DNA of 64,000 bases. It comes from Myroides marinus (lineage in GTDB: Bacteria; Bacteroidota; Bacteroidia; Flavobacteriales; Flavobacteriaceae). A model generated the notes under the pieces. It saw only the letters and a program-made list of their open reading frames with translations. It ran no database searches and was not told the DNA's origin. The position numbers and the translations under genes are program-made. The stretch's first letter is position 1, and the number at the start of each line of letters is the position of its first letter. This document shows, in pieces, positions 55,237 to 63,694 of this stretch. The stretch spans positions 26,170-90,169 of the forward strand of contig NZ_FNYS01000014.1 in the NCBI RefSeq assembly GCF_900109075.1, written 5' to 3'.

Positions 55237-55698
55237 ATGCAGCATATAGATGAAGTAGATAGAAAATTACTTATTGAACTACAATTAGATGGTAAACAAT
55301 CTACAAAACAGCTAGCAGAGAAAGTAAATCTATCGCTAACACCTGTACACGAACGAATAAAAAAATTAGAAGCTACAGGAGTCATTCAGGGATATTCAGC
55401 ACAGCTAAACCCTGATTTATTAGGTAAAAAACTAATCGTATACTGTCAAGTAATACTAATAAGACACCAAGAAAGCCTATTTGAACAATTTGAAGAATAT
55501 GTAAAAGGCTTAGACGAAGTTTTAGAAGCCTCTTATATTGCTGGAGATTTTGACTTCTTATTAAAGCTCCTAGTGAACGATGTACAGGACTATCAACAAT
55601 TCGTCGTACACAAGATATCAAAACTAGAGATCATCTCTAATATCAAGAGTTCTTTCGTTATTCAGACTATTAAGAAGACCTGTAACGTACCTTTATAA
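55237..55698 (+). CDS. Lrp/AsnC-family transcriptional regulator
   Basis: A 153-residue regulator with an N-terminal winged helix-turn-helix (STKQLAEKVNLSLTPVHERIKKLE) and a C-terminal RAM/AsnC ligand domain (VLEASYIAGDFDFLLKL). Lrp-type proteins respond to amino acids and often control neighbouring transport or metabolic genes. Here it is divergent from the Met/Cys-rich leader frame and the susC/susD pair, so it may regulate them in response to amino-acid supply. Closed by a strong hairpin terminator. Confidence 0.93.
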   Translation: MQHIDEVDRKLLIELQLDGKQSTKQLAEKVNLSLTPVHERIKKLEATGVIQGYSAQLNPDLLGKKLIVYCQVILIRHQESLFEQFEEYVKGLDEVLEASYIAGDFDFLLKLLVNDVQDYQQFVVHKISKLEIISNIKSSFVIQTIKKTCNVPL

Positions 55699-55700
55699 AA

Positions 55701-55745
55701 TAAATATCCCCCTATCGAAGTTATTCTTCAATAGGGGGATATTTA
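55701..55745. terminator. Bidirectional terminator
   Basis: 15-bp stem TAAATATCCCCCTAT/ATAGGGGGATATTTA, extended inside by GAAG/CTTC, between convergent lrp-type and deoxynucleoside kinase genes. Confidence 0.85.
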
Positions 55746-55764
55746 TATTTTGTAAAACTAATAA

Positions 55765-56379
55765 TTAGAACAGTCCATTAATCTCTGCATCTATCTTATT
55801 AATCACATTTCCTAAGTCTTCAGGATTATCTACGAAGTCAAGGTGATCTACATCGATAATTAACAATCTACCTTTGTCATATCCCTTAATCCACTCTTCG
55901 TATCTTTCATTAAGTTTATTTAAATACTCAATAGAAATAGAGTTTTCATAATCTCTTCCTCTCTTTTGGATTTGTCCTACTAAGTTAGGCACAGAACTTC
56001 TCAAATAGATTAGTAAATCAGGAGCTCCTACTAACTCTTGCATTAACTCAAATAGAGAAGAGTAGTTTTGAAAATCACGATTAGACATTAAGCCCATTGC
56101 GTGTAAGTTTGGCGCGAAGATGTGAGCATCTTCATAGATAGTACGATCCTGGATAATCGTTTTTCCACTTTGTCTAATTTGTAAAACCTGACGAAAACGG
56201 CTATTTAAAAAATACACTTGTAGATTAAAAGACCATCTATCCATCTGATGATAGAAGTCATCCAAATAAGGATTATCTACTACATCTTCATAGTGTGGTT
56301 CCCAATTATAGTGTTTGGCCAACAAATTTGTAAGCGTAGTTTTACCCGCGCCTATATTTCCAGCAATAGCTATATGCAT
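55765..56379 (-). CDS. Deoxynucleoside kinase
   Basis: A 204-residue kinase of the dCK/dGK/TK2 family that phosphorylates deoxynucleosides for salvage. P-loop GNIGAGKTTL (7-16), the DR-type motif IQDRTIYEDAHIF and the lid segment QIQKRGRDYE are present. Its start overlaps the stop of the upstream gene by one base. It sits in a nucleotide-metabolism cluster with folA and thyA. Confidence 0.92.
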   Translation of the reverse strand: MHIAIAGNIGAGKTTLTNLLAKHYNWEPHYEDVVDNPYLDDFYHQMDRWSFNLQVYFLNSRFRQVLQIRQSGKTIIQDRTIYEDAHIFAPNLHAMGLMSNRDFQNYSSLFELMQELVGAPDLLIYLRSSVPNLVGQIQKRGRDYENSISIEYLNKLNERYEEWIKGYDKGRLLIIDVDHLDFVDNPEDLGNVINKIDAEINGLF

Positions 56380-57179
56380 TACGGTAATTTTATAAAGTAA
56401 TTATTTAATTTCTGTCCGTCAAAAATACTCAATTTTTGATTGCTATAAAAGAAGCCTGAAATGCTTTTTTCTTTAGCATCTATAACAGAGGTTTTATTTG
56501 CTTTTAAATCAACAAAATACAATACATTTTTATTCGTATAAAGTAATTTATCTTGATCTAAAATTTGTATTAAATCATAACCAGATTCCAGTTTATATGT
56601 CAAAACCTTACTTCCAGCTAAATTATGACCATGAATAACATTATCTGTATCTATCCAAAAGAACAAATTAGGCAATGCCACATACTGTTTAACCTTAGCT
56701 CCTTCAGGAATACTAAATGTGCGGTATAACTCATAAGTAACGCTATTATATAAATTAACAGACTTATTGCGTTCATTAACCAACCAATAGTTTCTCTTAG
56801 TACTACCATAAGCATAACTAATATCCATAGAAGGAAACTTAACCCCTAACTGTACGACACTGCGTTCAGCTAACTCTTTATTAACGATAACCAATGCTTT
56901 CTTCTCTTTATAGAAAAGCATTAATTCTAGTGGATTAGTAATATCTATCGAGGTTAGAGAATCTAGCTCTTTACTTCTGTATTGTACCCCACTATACTTC
57001 GTATTCTTCTTAAAAATATCACCTTCCTTGACATAAGTATTATCAAAAATATCTTTCCCTAAGAACACTTGTTCTTTAGTAAGGTGCTCATTATTTTGAA
57101 ACTTTAATCTTAGCGTATCCTGAGCATAAGTAGTAATACTCAACACTGAAAACGCTAAAAGAGATAATATTCTTTTCAT
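56379..57179 (-). CDS. Exported protein of unknown function
   Basis: A 266-residue protein with a signal peptide (ending TTYAQ, residue 20). The rest is rich in alternating beta-type segments (NYWLVNERNKSVNLYN; KLESGYDLIQILDQDKLLY) that look like a partial beta-propeller. No named family is recognised. It is located between folA (12 bases) and the deoxynucleoside kinase gene (1-base overlap), so it is operonic; a direct link to nucleotide metabolism is not evident. Confidence 0.8.
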   Translation of the reverse strand: MKRILSLLAFSVLSITTYAQDTLRLKFQNNEHLTKEQVFLGKDIFDNTYVKEGDIFKKNTKYSGVQYRSKELDSLTSIDITNPLELMLFYKEKKALVIVNKELAERSVVQLGVKFPSMDISYAYGSTKRNYWLVNERNKSVNLYNSVTYELYRTFSIPEGAKVKQYVALPNLFFWIDTDNVIHGHNLAGSKVLTYKLESGYDLIQILDQDKLLYTNKNVLYFVDLKANKTSVIDAKEKSISGFFYSNQKLSIFDGQKLNNYFIKLP

Positions 57180-57191
57180 AGCTACATTTTA

Positions 57192-57677
57192 TTATTTTTT
57201 AATATATGTCAAAAAAGTAAAAGGATACTGATGTCTAGCATCTTTATCGTGAAATTCTTCTCTGACTAACTCCCACTCCTTCACATCAAAGGTAGGAAAG
57301 AATGCATCTGCCTCTACAGTAGTATGAACACGAGTCAACTCTATCTTATCTGCAAAAGGAAGTGCCAAGTGATAAATCTCTCCTCCTCCTATGATAAATG
57401 ATTCCTCTTGTTCTGTTACTAAATCTAGAGCTTTTTCTAAACTATTCACTACGATACACGATGCTGGTGCATCATACTCTTCCTGTCTAGTAATAATGAT
57501 ATGTGTACGATTAGGCAAAGGTTTTGGAAACGACTCAAAAGTCTTTCTTCCCATAATGATAAAGTGATGAGAAGTCAAATCTTTAAAGTGCTTAAAGTCA
57601 TCTGGTAGATGCCATAGCAGCTCATTATCCTTACCTAATGCATTATTCTCTGCTGCCGCAGCTATTAATGTCAACAT
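57192..57677 (-). CDS. folA: Dihydrofolate reductase
   Basis: A 161-residue NADPH-dependent reductase regenerating tetrahydrofolate. Typical segments: LIAAAAENNALGKDNELLWHLPDD at the N-terminus (abbreviated), FIIMGRKTFESFPKPLPNRTHII and FIIGGGEIYHLALPFAD. It is 3 bases after the 2TM gene and 515 bases downstream of thyA on the same strand; thymidylate synthase produces the dihydrofolate used here. Confidence 0.96.
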   Translation of the reverse strand: MLTLIAAAAENNALGKDNELLWHLPDDFKHFKDLTSHHFIIMGRKTFESFPKPLPNRTHIIITRQEEYDAPASCIVVNSLEKALDLVTEQEESFIIGGGEIYHLALPFADKIELTRVHTTVEADAFFPTFDVKEWELVREEFHDKDARHQYPFTFLTYIKK

Positions 57678-57680
57678 ATA

Positions 57681-58133
57681 TTATTGTTTATCTATTTCTA
57701 TTGTTGGATTAGCCGTAGTAGTAGGTGCCGTAGTAGTATCTACAGCAGGCGTAGTATGTCCTAAATCTCTCTTAGTATCTACTAGCGGATAATCCTTCTC
57801 TACTTTAGCTCTTAATTCTTTAATACGTTTTTCTTGCATTTCTACTAATCGTTTTATTTGGTGTTCTTCCCAACGTTTTCCCATAAAACGATCTACGATT
57901 AATACATTTACCGCGTGTAAGAATATGAACAGTGCCCATGCGCTAACAGCATAAGGCCACCACTTAGTATATCCCACCGCATTTTGATCTTGTACTAATC
58001 CATTAAAACAAAAAAGTAATATACTCCCCAAAACAAACACCACAAAATGGAAGAATAACATCTTCTTTTGTTTTATTTTTTGGCGTGCATAATCGTACAT
58101 TTCGTATGATTCATCTCTTCTCATAAGCAACAT
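57681..58133 (-). CDS. 2TM-domain membrane protein
   Basis: A 150-residue protein with two membrane segments (about 25-42 and 61-79) flanked by basic and aromatic residues, as in the 2TM domain family (YEMYDYARQKIKQKKMLFFH at the start, abbreviated). The C-terminal tail is Thr/Pro/Ala-rich (PAVDTTTAPTTTANPT). Function unknown. Start is ATG at 58133, with another ATG three codons later. It lies between thyA and folA. Confidence 0.8.
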   Translation of the reverse strand: MLLMRRDESYEMYDYARQKIKQKKMLFFHFVVFVLGSILLFCFNGLVQDQNAVGYTKWWPYAVSAWALFIFLHAVNVLIVDRFMGKRWEEHQIKRLVEMQEKRIKELRAKVEKDYPLVDTKRDLGHTTPAVDTTTAPTTTANPTIEIDKQ

Positions 58134-58148
58134 TTTTTAGTTAAAGAC

Positions 58149-58973
58149 CTATACAGATACTTGACCTTTTATCGCTGGGTGCGGATCATAGCCCTCTAGT
58201 GTAAAGTCTTCGTATGTAAAACTAAATATATCTTTTACCTCTTTATTCAATACCATTTTAGGCAGTGGTTTAGGTTCTCTACTCAATTGTAGTGTTACCT
58301 GCTCTATATGGTTATTATAGATGTGTACATCTCCGAATGTATGGATAAAGTCTCCTACCTCTAAGTCACATACCTGAGCTACCATCATAGTTAATAAAGC
58401 ATAAGAAGCAATATTAAACGGCACTCCTAAAAACACATCTGCACTTCTCTGATATAACTGACAAGACAACTTGCCATCTGCTACATAAAACTGAAAGAAC
58501 GAGTGACATGGAGGTAAAGCTGCCTTTCCATTAGCTACATTCTCTGCAAAAGAAACAGATGTATCAGGCATCACACTAGGATTCCAAGCAGAGACCATTA
58601 TACGGCGGCTATCTGGATTATTCTTAAGTGTATCTATAACCTCTTTAATCTGATCTATACCTTCCCCATTCCAGTTTCTCCATTGATATCCATATACAGG
58701 TCCTAAGTCTCCATTCTCATCAGCCCACTCATCCCATATACGTACACCATTCTCACTTAGATACTTAATATTAGTATCTCCATTTAAGAACCACAACAAT
58801 TCGTATATAATAGATTTTAAATGCACTTTTTTAGTAGTCACTAGAGGAAATCCCTCTGATAGATCAAAGCGCATTTGATGTCCGAATATACTCTTAGTTC
58901 CAGTCCCTGTTCTATCTCCTTTTTGAGTTCCTTTATCTAATACCTGTTGTACTAAATCTAAATATTGTTTCAT
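58149..58973 (-). CDS. thyA: Thymidylate synthase
   Basis: A 274-residue enzyme that methylates dUMP to dTMP using methylene-tetrahydrofolate. Catalytic Cys in [10 protein letters not shown], the [10 protein letters not shown] segment, [16 protein letters not shown] and the C-terminal DPHPAIKG are present. It is followed by the 2TM gene and folA, the enzyme that recycles its product. Confidence 0.97.
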   Translation of the reverse strand: MKQYLDLVQQVLDKGTQKGDRTGTGTKSIFGHQMRFDLSEGFPLVTTKKVHLKSIIYELLWFLNGDTNIKYLSENGVRIWDEWADENGDLGPVYGYQWRNWNGEGIDQIKEVIDTLKNNPDSRRIMVSAWNPSVMPDTSVSFAENVANGKAALPPCHSFFQFYVADGKLSCQLYQRSADVFLGVPFNIASYALLTMMVAQVCDLEVGDFIHTFGDVHIYNNHIEQVTLQLSREPKPLPKMVLNKEVKDIFSFTYEDFTLEGYDPHPAIKGQVSV

Positions 58974-58995
58974 TGTTGTGTGTTATATATAGCTG

Positions 58996-59631
58996 TTATC
59001 GTTTATTTAATTCATCTCTTAAAAGAGCTGCCTTCTCATAATCTTCATTAATTAAAGCCTCATTAAGCATTTTTTCCAATTCACCCTTCGAGTAACTAGA
59101 AAAGTCATTAGCTTTAGCCTCTTCTTCTAAGAACTGCTCTACTTGAGAAGCAATATCATTACCAGAATACGGGTTGCTATTATCTTCTTCTTCTTGAGGT
59201 TCCTCTTCTTCGGCCTCAGCATTTAAGATAATTCCTGCTCTATCCATTATATCTTTATACGTGTATATCGGTGCATAAAATCGAATAGCTAAAGCTATAG
59301 CATCAGATGTACGTGCATCTATTACCTCTTCTATCCCATCTCTCTCACATACAAGGCTAGAATAAAAAATCCCGTCTAATAATCTATTGATAATAACCTC
59401 TTTAATCACGATACTGTATCTATCTGCTAAAGACTTAAATAAGTCATGTGTCAAAGGTCTAGGCGGTCTGATATCATCTTCTATCGCTATCGCAATAGAC
59501 TGTGCTTCAAAAGCTCCTATTACTATCGGCAACTTTCTGCTCCCTACTTCCTCTTCTAATATAAGTGCATAAGCCCCATTCTGTGTATGGCTATAAGAGA
59601 TTCCACTTACCGTTAATTTTATCAAACTCAT
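58996..59631 (-). CDS. Bifunctional nuclease (DUF151) family protein with UvrB/C-like tail
   Basis: A 211-residue protein with a DUF151/BFN domain (about 1-135; LPIVIGAFEAQSIAIAIE, RTSDAIALAIRF), an acidic linker (EAEEEEPQEEEDN) and a C-terminal UvrB/UvrC-type helical motif (LINEDYEKAALLRDELNKR). The family is described as nuclease-like in some organisms but its role in Bacteroidota is unclear. It leads the thyA-2TM-folA group; a -7 element (59664) lies in the preceding terminator. Confidence 0.9.
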   Translation of the reverse strand: MSLIKLTVSGISYSHTQNGAYALILEEEVGSRKLPIVIGAFEAQSIAIAIEDDIRPPRPLTHDLFKSLADRYSIVIKEVIINRLLDGIFYSSLVCERDGIEEVIDARTSDAIALAIRFYAPIYTYKDIMDRAGIILNAEAEEEEPQEEEDNSNPYSGNDIASQVEQFLEEEAKANDFSSYSKGELEKMLNEALINEDYEKAALLRDELNKR

Positions 59632-59646
59632 AATTATTTTTTATAC

Positions 59647-59692
59647 AAAAAAAGCAACTAAAACAAAGATAATAAATCTTGTCTTAGTTGCC
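59647..59692 (-). terminator. etfA terminator that contains a -7 element
   Basis: Long imperfect stem GGCAACTAAGACAAGAT/ATCTTTGTTTTAGTTGC followed by a T-run on the minus strand. The distal arm contains TATCTTTG (59664-59671), a TAnnTTTG element about 33 bases before the bifunctional nuclease start, so termination and new initiation may share this stretch. Confidence 0.7.
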
Positions 59693-59717
59693 TTATTATT
59701 TAAAAGCTTTTAAATGC

Positions 59718-60686
59718 TTATGCGTTCTTAGCTTTGAACTCTTTTAATTTCTCTACTAACTGAGGTACTACTTGGAATGCGTCTCCTACGATACCATAAT
59801 CAGCTACTTTAAAGAATGGAGCTTCAGCATCTGTATTAATAGCTACTTTTACTTTAGAAGAGTTAACTCCTGCGATATGTTGGATAGCTCCAGAGATACC
59901 TACAGCGATGTATAAGTTAGCAGCTACAGGCTTTCCAGTTTGTCCTACGTGCTCTTCATGAGATCTCCATCCTAGGTCAGATACAGGCTTAGAACAAGCT
60001 AATGCTCCACCTAATACCTCTGCTAAGTCTTCGATCATTTTCCAGTTCTCTGGTCCTTTTAATCCACGTCCACCTGACACTACTACATCAGCATCAGCGA
60101 TCGTTACTTTACCAGATACTTTCTCTACTCCTTCTACTTTTAGACTAAAGTCAGCATCGTTTAATGATGGAGCGAAGTCTTCAGCAGCAGCAGCTCCAGT
60201 AGCCTCTACTAATCCAAAAGAGTTTTTAGCTAATGCGATAACTTTCACATCAGTAGTTAATTCTGTATGAGAGAATGCTTTAGTTGAGAATGAGTTTCTT
60301 TTCACTACGAAAGGAGAAGTGCTCTCTGGCAATGCTACCACGTTAGTAGCGAATCCAGCATTTAAAGCTACAGCTACGATAGGAGCAGCGTATAAACTAT
60401 CTGTAGTAGATGATAATACCACTACTTTAGAACCTTCTTTTTGAGCAGCTTGTTTGATAACATCTGCATATGCTTTAGCGTTAAAAGTAGCTAATTTATC
60501 ATTCGTTACTTTTAATACTTTATCTACTCCGTATTTTCCTAATTCGCTTACATCTGAAGCGTTTACTGTCACAGCAGTCACTGTTGTTCCTAATGACTCT
60601 GCTACTTTCTTAGCATAAGAAGCTAATTCTAATGCTACTTTCTTAAATTTTCCTTCTGCTGATTCAGCATATATTAAAACTGACAT
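59718..60686 (-). CDS. etfA: Electron transfer flavoprotein, alpha subunit
   Basis: A 322-residue subunit of ETF, which carries electrons from acyl-CoA and other dehydrogenases to the respiratory chain. The C-terminal FAD-binding part shows [38 protein letters not shown] and [20 protein letters not shown]. It is 38 bases downstream of etfB. Confidence 0.96.
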   Translation of the reverse strand: MSVLIYAESAEGKFKKVALELASYAKKVAESLGTTVTAVTVNASDVSELGKYGVDKVLKVTNDKLATFNAKAYADVIKQAAQKEGSKVVVLSSTTDSLYAAPIVAVALNAGFATNVVALPESTSPFVVKRNSFSTKAFSHTELTTDVKVIALAKNSFGLVEATGAAAAEDFAPSLNDADFSLKVEGVEKVSGKVTIADADVVVSGGRGLKGPENWKMIEDLAEVLGGALACSKPVSDLGWRSHEEHVGQTGKPVAANLYIAVGISGAIQHIAGVNSSKVKVAINTDAEAPFFKVADYGIVGDAFQVVPQLVEKLKEFKAKNA

Positions 60687-60723
60687 AATTCTTCTTTTAT
60701 TAAAGGTTTACAAATAAGTGAAA

Positions 60724-61470
60724 TTAGATAACTTTAGCCTCGTTGTGTAACAAGCTGATTAATTCATCAATGTTATCTGGCGAAATCATTTTACAAGCTG
60801 ATTTTGCAGCTGGTTTTTCAAATTTCACATCTTTAGTAGTTACTTCTGCTCCTACTGGCTCTACTACAGCTAATGCTTTAGTTCTAGCAGACATAATTCC
60901 ACGCATATTAGGAATACGTAAATCTTTCTCATCTACTAATCCTTTTTGTCCACCGATAACGATAGGTAATTTTCCTGAGATAGTCTCTTTACCTCCGTCG
61001 ATTTGACGAATAGCTTTAACTGAAGTTCCCTCTATTTCTAATCCCTCACAAGAGTTGATAAAATCATATCCTAAGAATGCAGCTAGCATACCTGGTACCA
61101 TTCCACCATTGTAATCTAATGATTCTTTACCAGCTAATACTAAATCAAATCCTCCGTTCTTTACTACTTCAGCTAATTGTTTAGCTACATACATACCATC
61201 AGCAGGATCAGCATTAACACGGATAGCTTCATCAGCACCGATAGCTAACGCTTTACGTAATGTAGCTTCTGTATCAGCTCCACCTACATTCACTACAGTT
61301 ACTGTAGCTCCTTGTTTCTCTTTAAACCAGATAGCTCTAGTTAAAGAATACTCATCATTAGGGTTGATTACAAACTGTACTCCATTTGTATCAAACGCTG
61401 TATCTCCATTAGTGAAGTTAATTTTTGAAGTAGTATCAGGCACATGACTGATGCAAACTAATATTTTCAT
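60724..61470 (-). CDS. etfB: Electron transfer flavoprotein, beta subunit
   Basis: A 248-residue AMP-binding partner subunit of ETF. Typical segments: KILVCISHVPDT, FVINPNDEYSLTRAI, GADEAIRVN, and the ETF-beta signature VKAIRQIDGGKETISGKLPIVI. It is the first gene of etfB-etfA. No clear consensus promoter was seen in the gap upstream. Confidence 0.96.
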   Translation of the reverse strand: MKILVCISHVPDTTSKINFTNGDTAFDTNGVQFVINPNDEYSLTRAIWFKEKQGATVTVVNVGGADTEATLRKALAIGADEAIRVNADPADGMYVAKQLAEVVKNGGFDLVLAGKESLDYNGGMVPGMLAAFLGYDFINSCEGLEIEGTSVKAIRQIDGGKETISGKLPIVIGGQKGLVDEKDLRIPNMRGIMSARTKALAVVEPVGAEVTTKDVKFEKPAAKSACKMISPDNIDELISLLHNEAKVI

Positions 61471-62214
61471 TTTTATATCGTTTTTTGTGTTTCACATTTA
61501 CTTACCGAACGAAAATAAGAATTTATTTTTGATAATTTACTATGCGTGCATATAAAATTATCATCGTTATTTAAAAACATTCTAATTAACACCACCTTAT
61601 TTATAGTGTTATCCTCTTCTAAATACATCTAATTATATTGAAATCCAAACTTTTCATACATAACTCTATTCTTTTAGCATCAACTATAACTCTTCTCAAA
61701 ACAATACAAGTAGTAAAATAATTAACACATATTTGATAAACATCCCTCCTACTCATTGGTTAAATAACTACAACGGAAAATACCCTTCCCTTTCCTAAAG
61801 AAAAAAAACAACTAGTACAGCAATCACTTTCTCCTACGATACTTCTAAGATACTTTTAAGCTTCTTCTATAAAATGCCTCTTATGTAAAGCAAATACGGA
61901 GAATCCTAGAAGAACTGTAAAAGGAATTGGCACGAACACTTATAAACAGTGGCTTTAGAGCCCATTGTAATTTTATCAAATTACAAGGACAACAAAACAT
62001 TAACCATTGATTATCAATCTATTAAAAACAAAAATACACGAAATGTGAATAAAAAAAGCGATATACTTTTTCTAAAAATGAGGCACCAAAAAGGCTAAAA
62101 AGAACCTTTTTTATAAAAAAACACGTTTAAACTCTCCCTTAATAACATGAAAAACATCTCAAAAAAGAAAAAACAAAAGCAATTATTTCTCCTGATCTCT
62201 TTACTTAATTAGAA
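61471..62214. other. Intergenic stretch of 744 bases without a gene
   Basis: All six frames are broken by frequent stops. I see two adjacent hairpins, GGCT/AGCC at 61961-61972 and TTGTAATTT/AAATTACAA near 61975-61986, and a weak terminator-like structure near 62087-62113 (AAAAAGG/CCTTTTT). No other feature can be supported. Confidence 0.6.
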
Positions 62215-63042
62215 CTATCTCTTTCTTCTAAACTCTAATGGGTTAATTCCTACCTCACGTTTAAAGAACCTTCCCATATAAGATGGATCATCGAAGTGGA
62301 GAACTTCCGCTATCTGACTAATACTTAATTCTGTATTTACTAAATAGTGTTTGATCTCTAATATCACCTGTCTATTAATAAGTTCTTTAGGGCTGTAGTT
62401 TAAGAACTGTTGAGTAACTTGAGATAAATAATAAGGAGTAACAAACAACTCACCAGCGTAGAATGCTACATCTCTATGTGCTTTAGCATGCTTACTAATC
62501 AAATCCCAGAACTTCCAGCAGAGTTCCTCTTGACGACTATAGTGCTTCTCTATTACTAAATCATTATAATTAACATGCTCTGATAAAGTCAAGAACAAAC
62601 TTTGAAACTGATTACACAGAATACGTTTAGTATATGTAATAGTATGCTTCATTAAGTGCATATTTAAAGATTGCCACATCTGATAGATCACCATATCTTC
62701 TCCTCTAAACTGCTGTTTAGGATAGTAATGTAAATAACTAAATAATTCGTTAGGCAATACATAAGCTATATCACTCGCTAAGTCACGTCTAATCAAGTAA
62801 CATTGCATTGAGAAAGTATCGCTACAATCCTTAAAACTCACAATATTATCTTCTCCTACTACTATAAAACTACCTCTACTCAATGCGTACTCTTTAAAAT
62901 CTATACTCACTCTTCCCTCTCCTGACTCAACAAAAAAGAAAGACAAATAAGCAAGCTGCAAGGGATAAGTACCTAATGTATCAACTGTACTCAAACCGTA
63001 ATCTACCCCTATTTTTAAAGAAATCTTATCTACTAACTCCAT
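62215..63042 (-). CDS. AraC-family transcriptional regulator
   Basis: A 275-residue regulator with an N-terminal cupin-like sensing domain (about 20-110) and a C-terminal AraC double helix-turn-helix: first helix pair VAFYAGELFVTPYYLSQVT, second SISQIAEVLHFDDPSYMGRFFKREVGINPLEFR. No target is clear; it stands alone between a long gene-free stretch and the divergent GNAT gene. A -7 element lies 64 bases upstream. Confidence 0.93.
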   Translation of the reverse strand: MELVDKISLKIGVDYGLSTVDTLGTYPLQLAYLSFFFVESGEGRVSIDFKEYALSRGSFIVVGEDNIVSFKDCSDTFSMQCYLIRRDLASDIAYVLPNELFSYLHYYPKQQFRGEDMVIYQMWQSLNMHLMKHTITYTKRILCNQFQSLFLTLSEHVNYNDLVIEKHYSRQEELCWKFWDLISKHAKAHRDVAFYAGELFVTPYYLSQVTQQFLNYSPKELINRQVILEIKHYLVNTELSISQIAEVLHFDDPSYMGRFFKREVGINPLEFRRKR

Positions 63043-63106
63043 AAAGTTACTTTTAATAATTACATATACATAACTAAAACTACTAACAAAAATAGCATAT
63101 AGTTTT

Positions 63107-63114
63107 CAAAATTA
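63107..63114 (-). promoter_or_regulatory. -7 element for the AraC-family gene
   Basis: Minus-strand TAATTTTG, 64 bases upstream of the start. No -33 TTG at proper spacing. Confidence 0.45.
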
Positions 63115-63160
63115 CATTTTTACCTCAAATTATTATACAGTCCACCTCAGCATCCCCTTG

Positions 63161-63168
63161 TACTTTTG
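63161..63168 (+). promoter_or_regulatory. -7 element for the GNAT gene
   Basis: TACTTTTG, 58 bases before the ATG at 63227. No -33 TTG found. Confidence 0.45.
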
Positions 63169-63226
63169 TCTCAGAATTATTAACAGTATCTCGGGTGACT
63201 TAATCTGAAATACATAAAATGAAACA

Positions 63227-63694
63227 ATGATGAAATTAATAACAGAAAGATTGATTTTACGCCCATGGGAAGAATCAGACACAGAGAGCTTATATCTATA
63301 CGCTAAAGACGAAAACGTAGGTCCTCCTGCAGGATGGCCTGCTCATAAAAATATAGAAGAAAGTAGATCTGTAATCCTAAACGAATTCGCACATCCTGAA
63401 GTATATGCTGTAGCACTTAAAGATACTAACGAGGCCATAGGGTGTATTGGACTTTTAATCGGAGAGAACAGCAACTTCGACATATCAAAACACGAGGCAG
63501 AAGTAGCTTATTGGGTAGGTGTACCACATTGGGGAAAAGGATACATCCCTGAGGCATTACACACCTTAATCAGACACGCATTCGTAGATCTAAAGATAAC
63601 CGACTTATGGTGTGGCTTTTATGAAGAAAACACAAAATCATTAAGAGCTCAATCAAAATGTGGATTTACATTCGCTTACATTAGTGTCCGATAA
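63227..63694 (+). pseudogene. GNAT acetyltransferase, 3' end lost to an insertion sequence
   Basis: A 155-codon frame of the RimJ/RimL-type GNAT family (LITERLILRPWEESD at the start, VGVPHWGKGYIPEALHTLI as the acetyl-CoA region, NTKSLRAQSKCGFTFAY near the end). Relatives continue for about 20-25 residues after CGF; here the frame changes at about 63680 into ISVR and a stop, exactly where the sequence takes on the look of an IS terminal repeat (TTAGTGTCCGATAAAAC). The last strand of the fold is therefore missing, and activity is doubtful. Confidence 0.75.
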
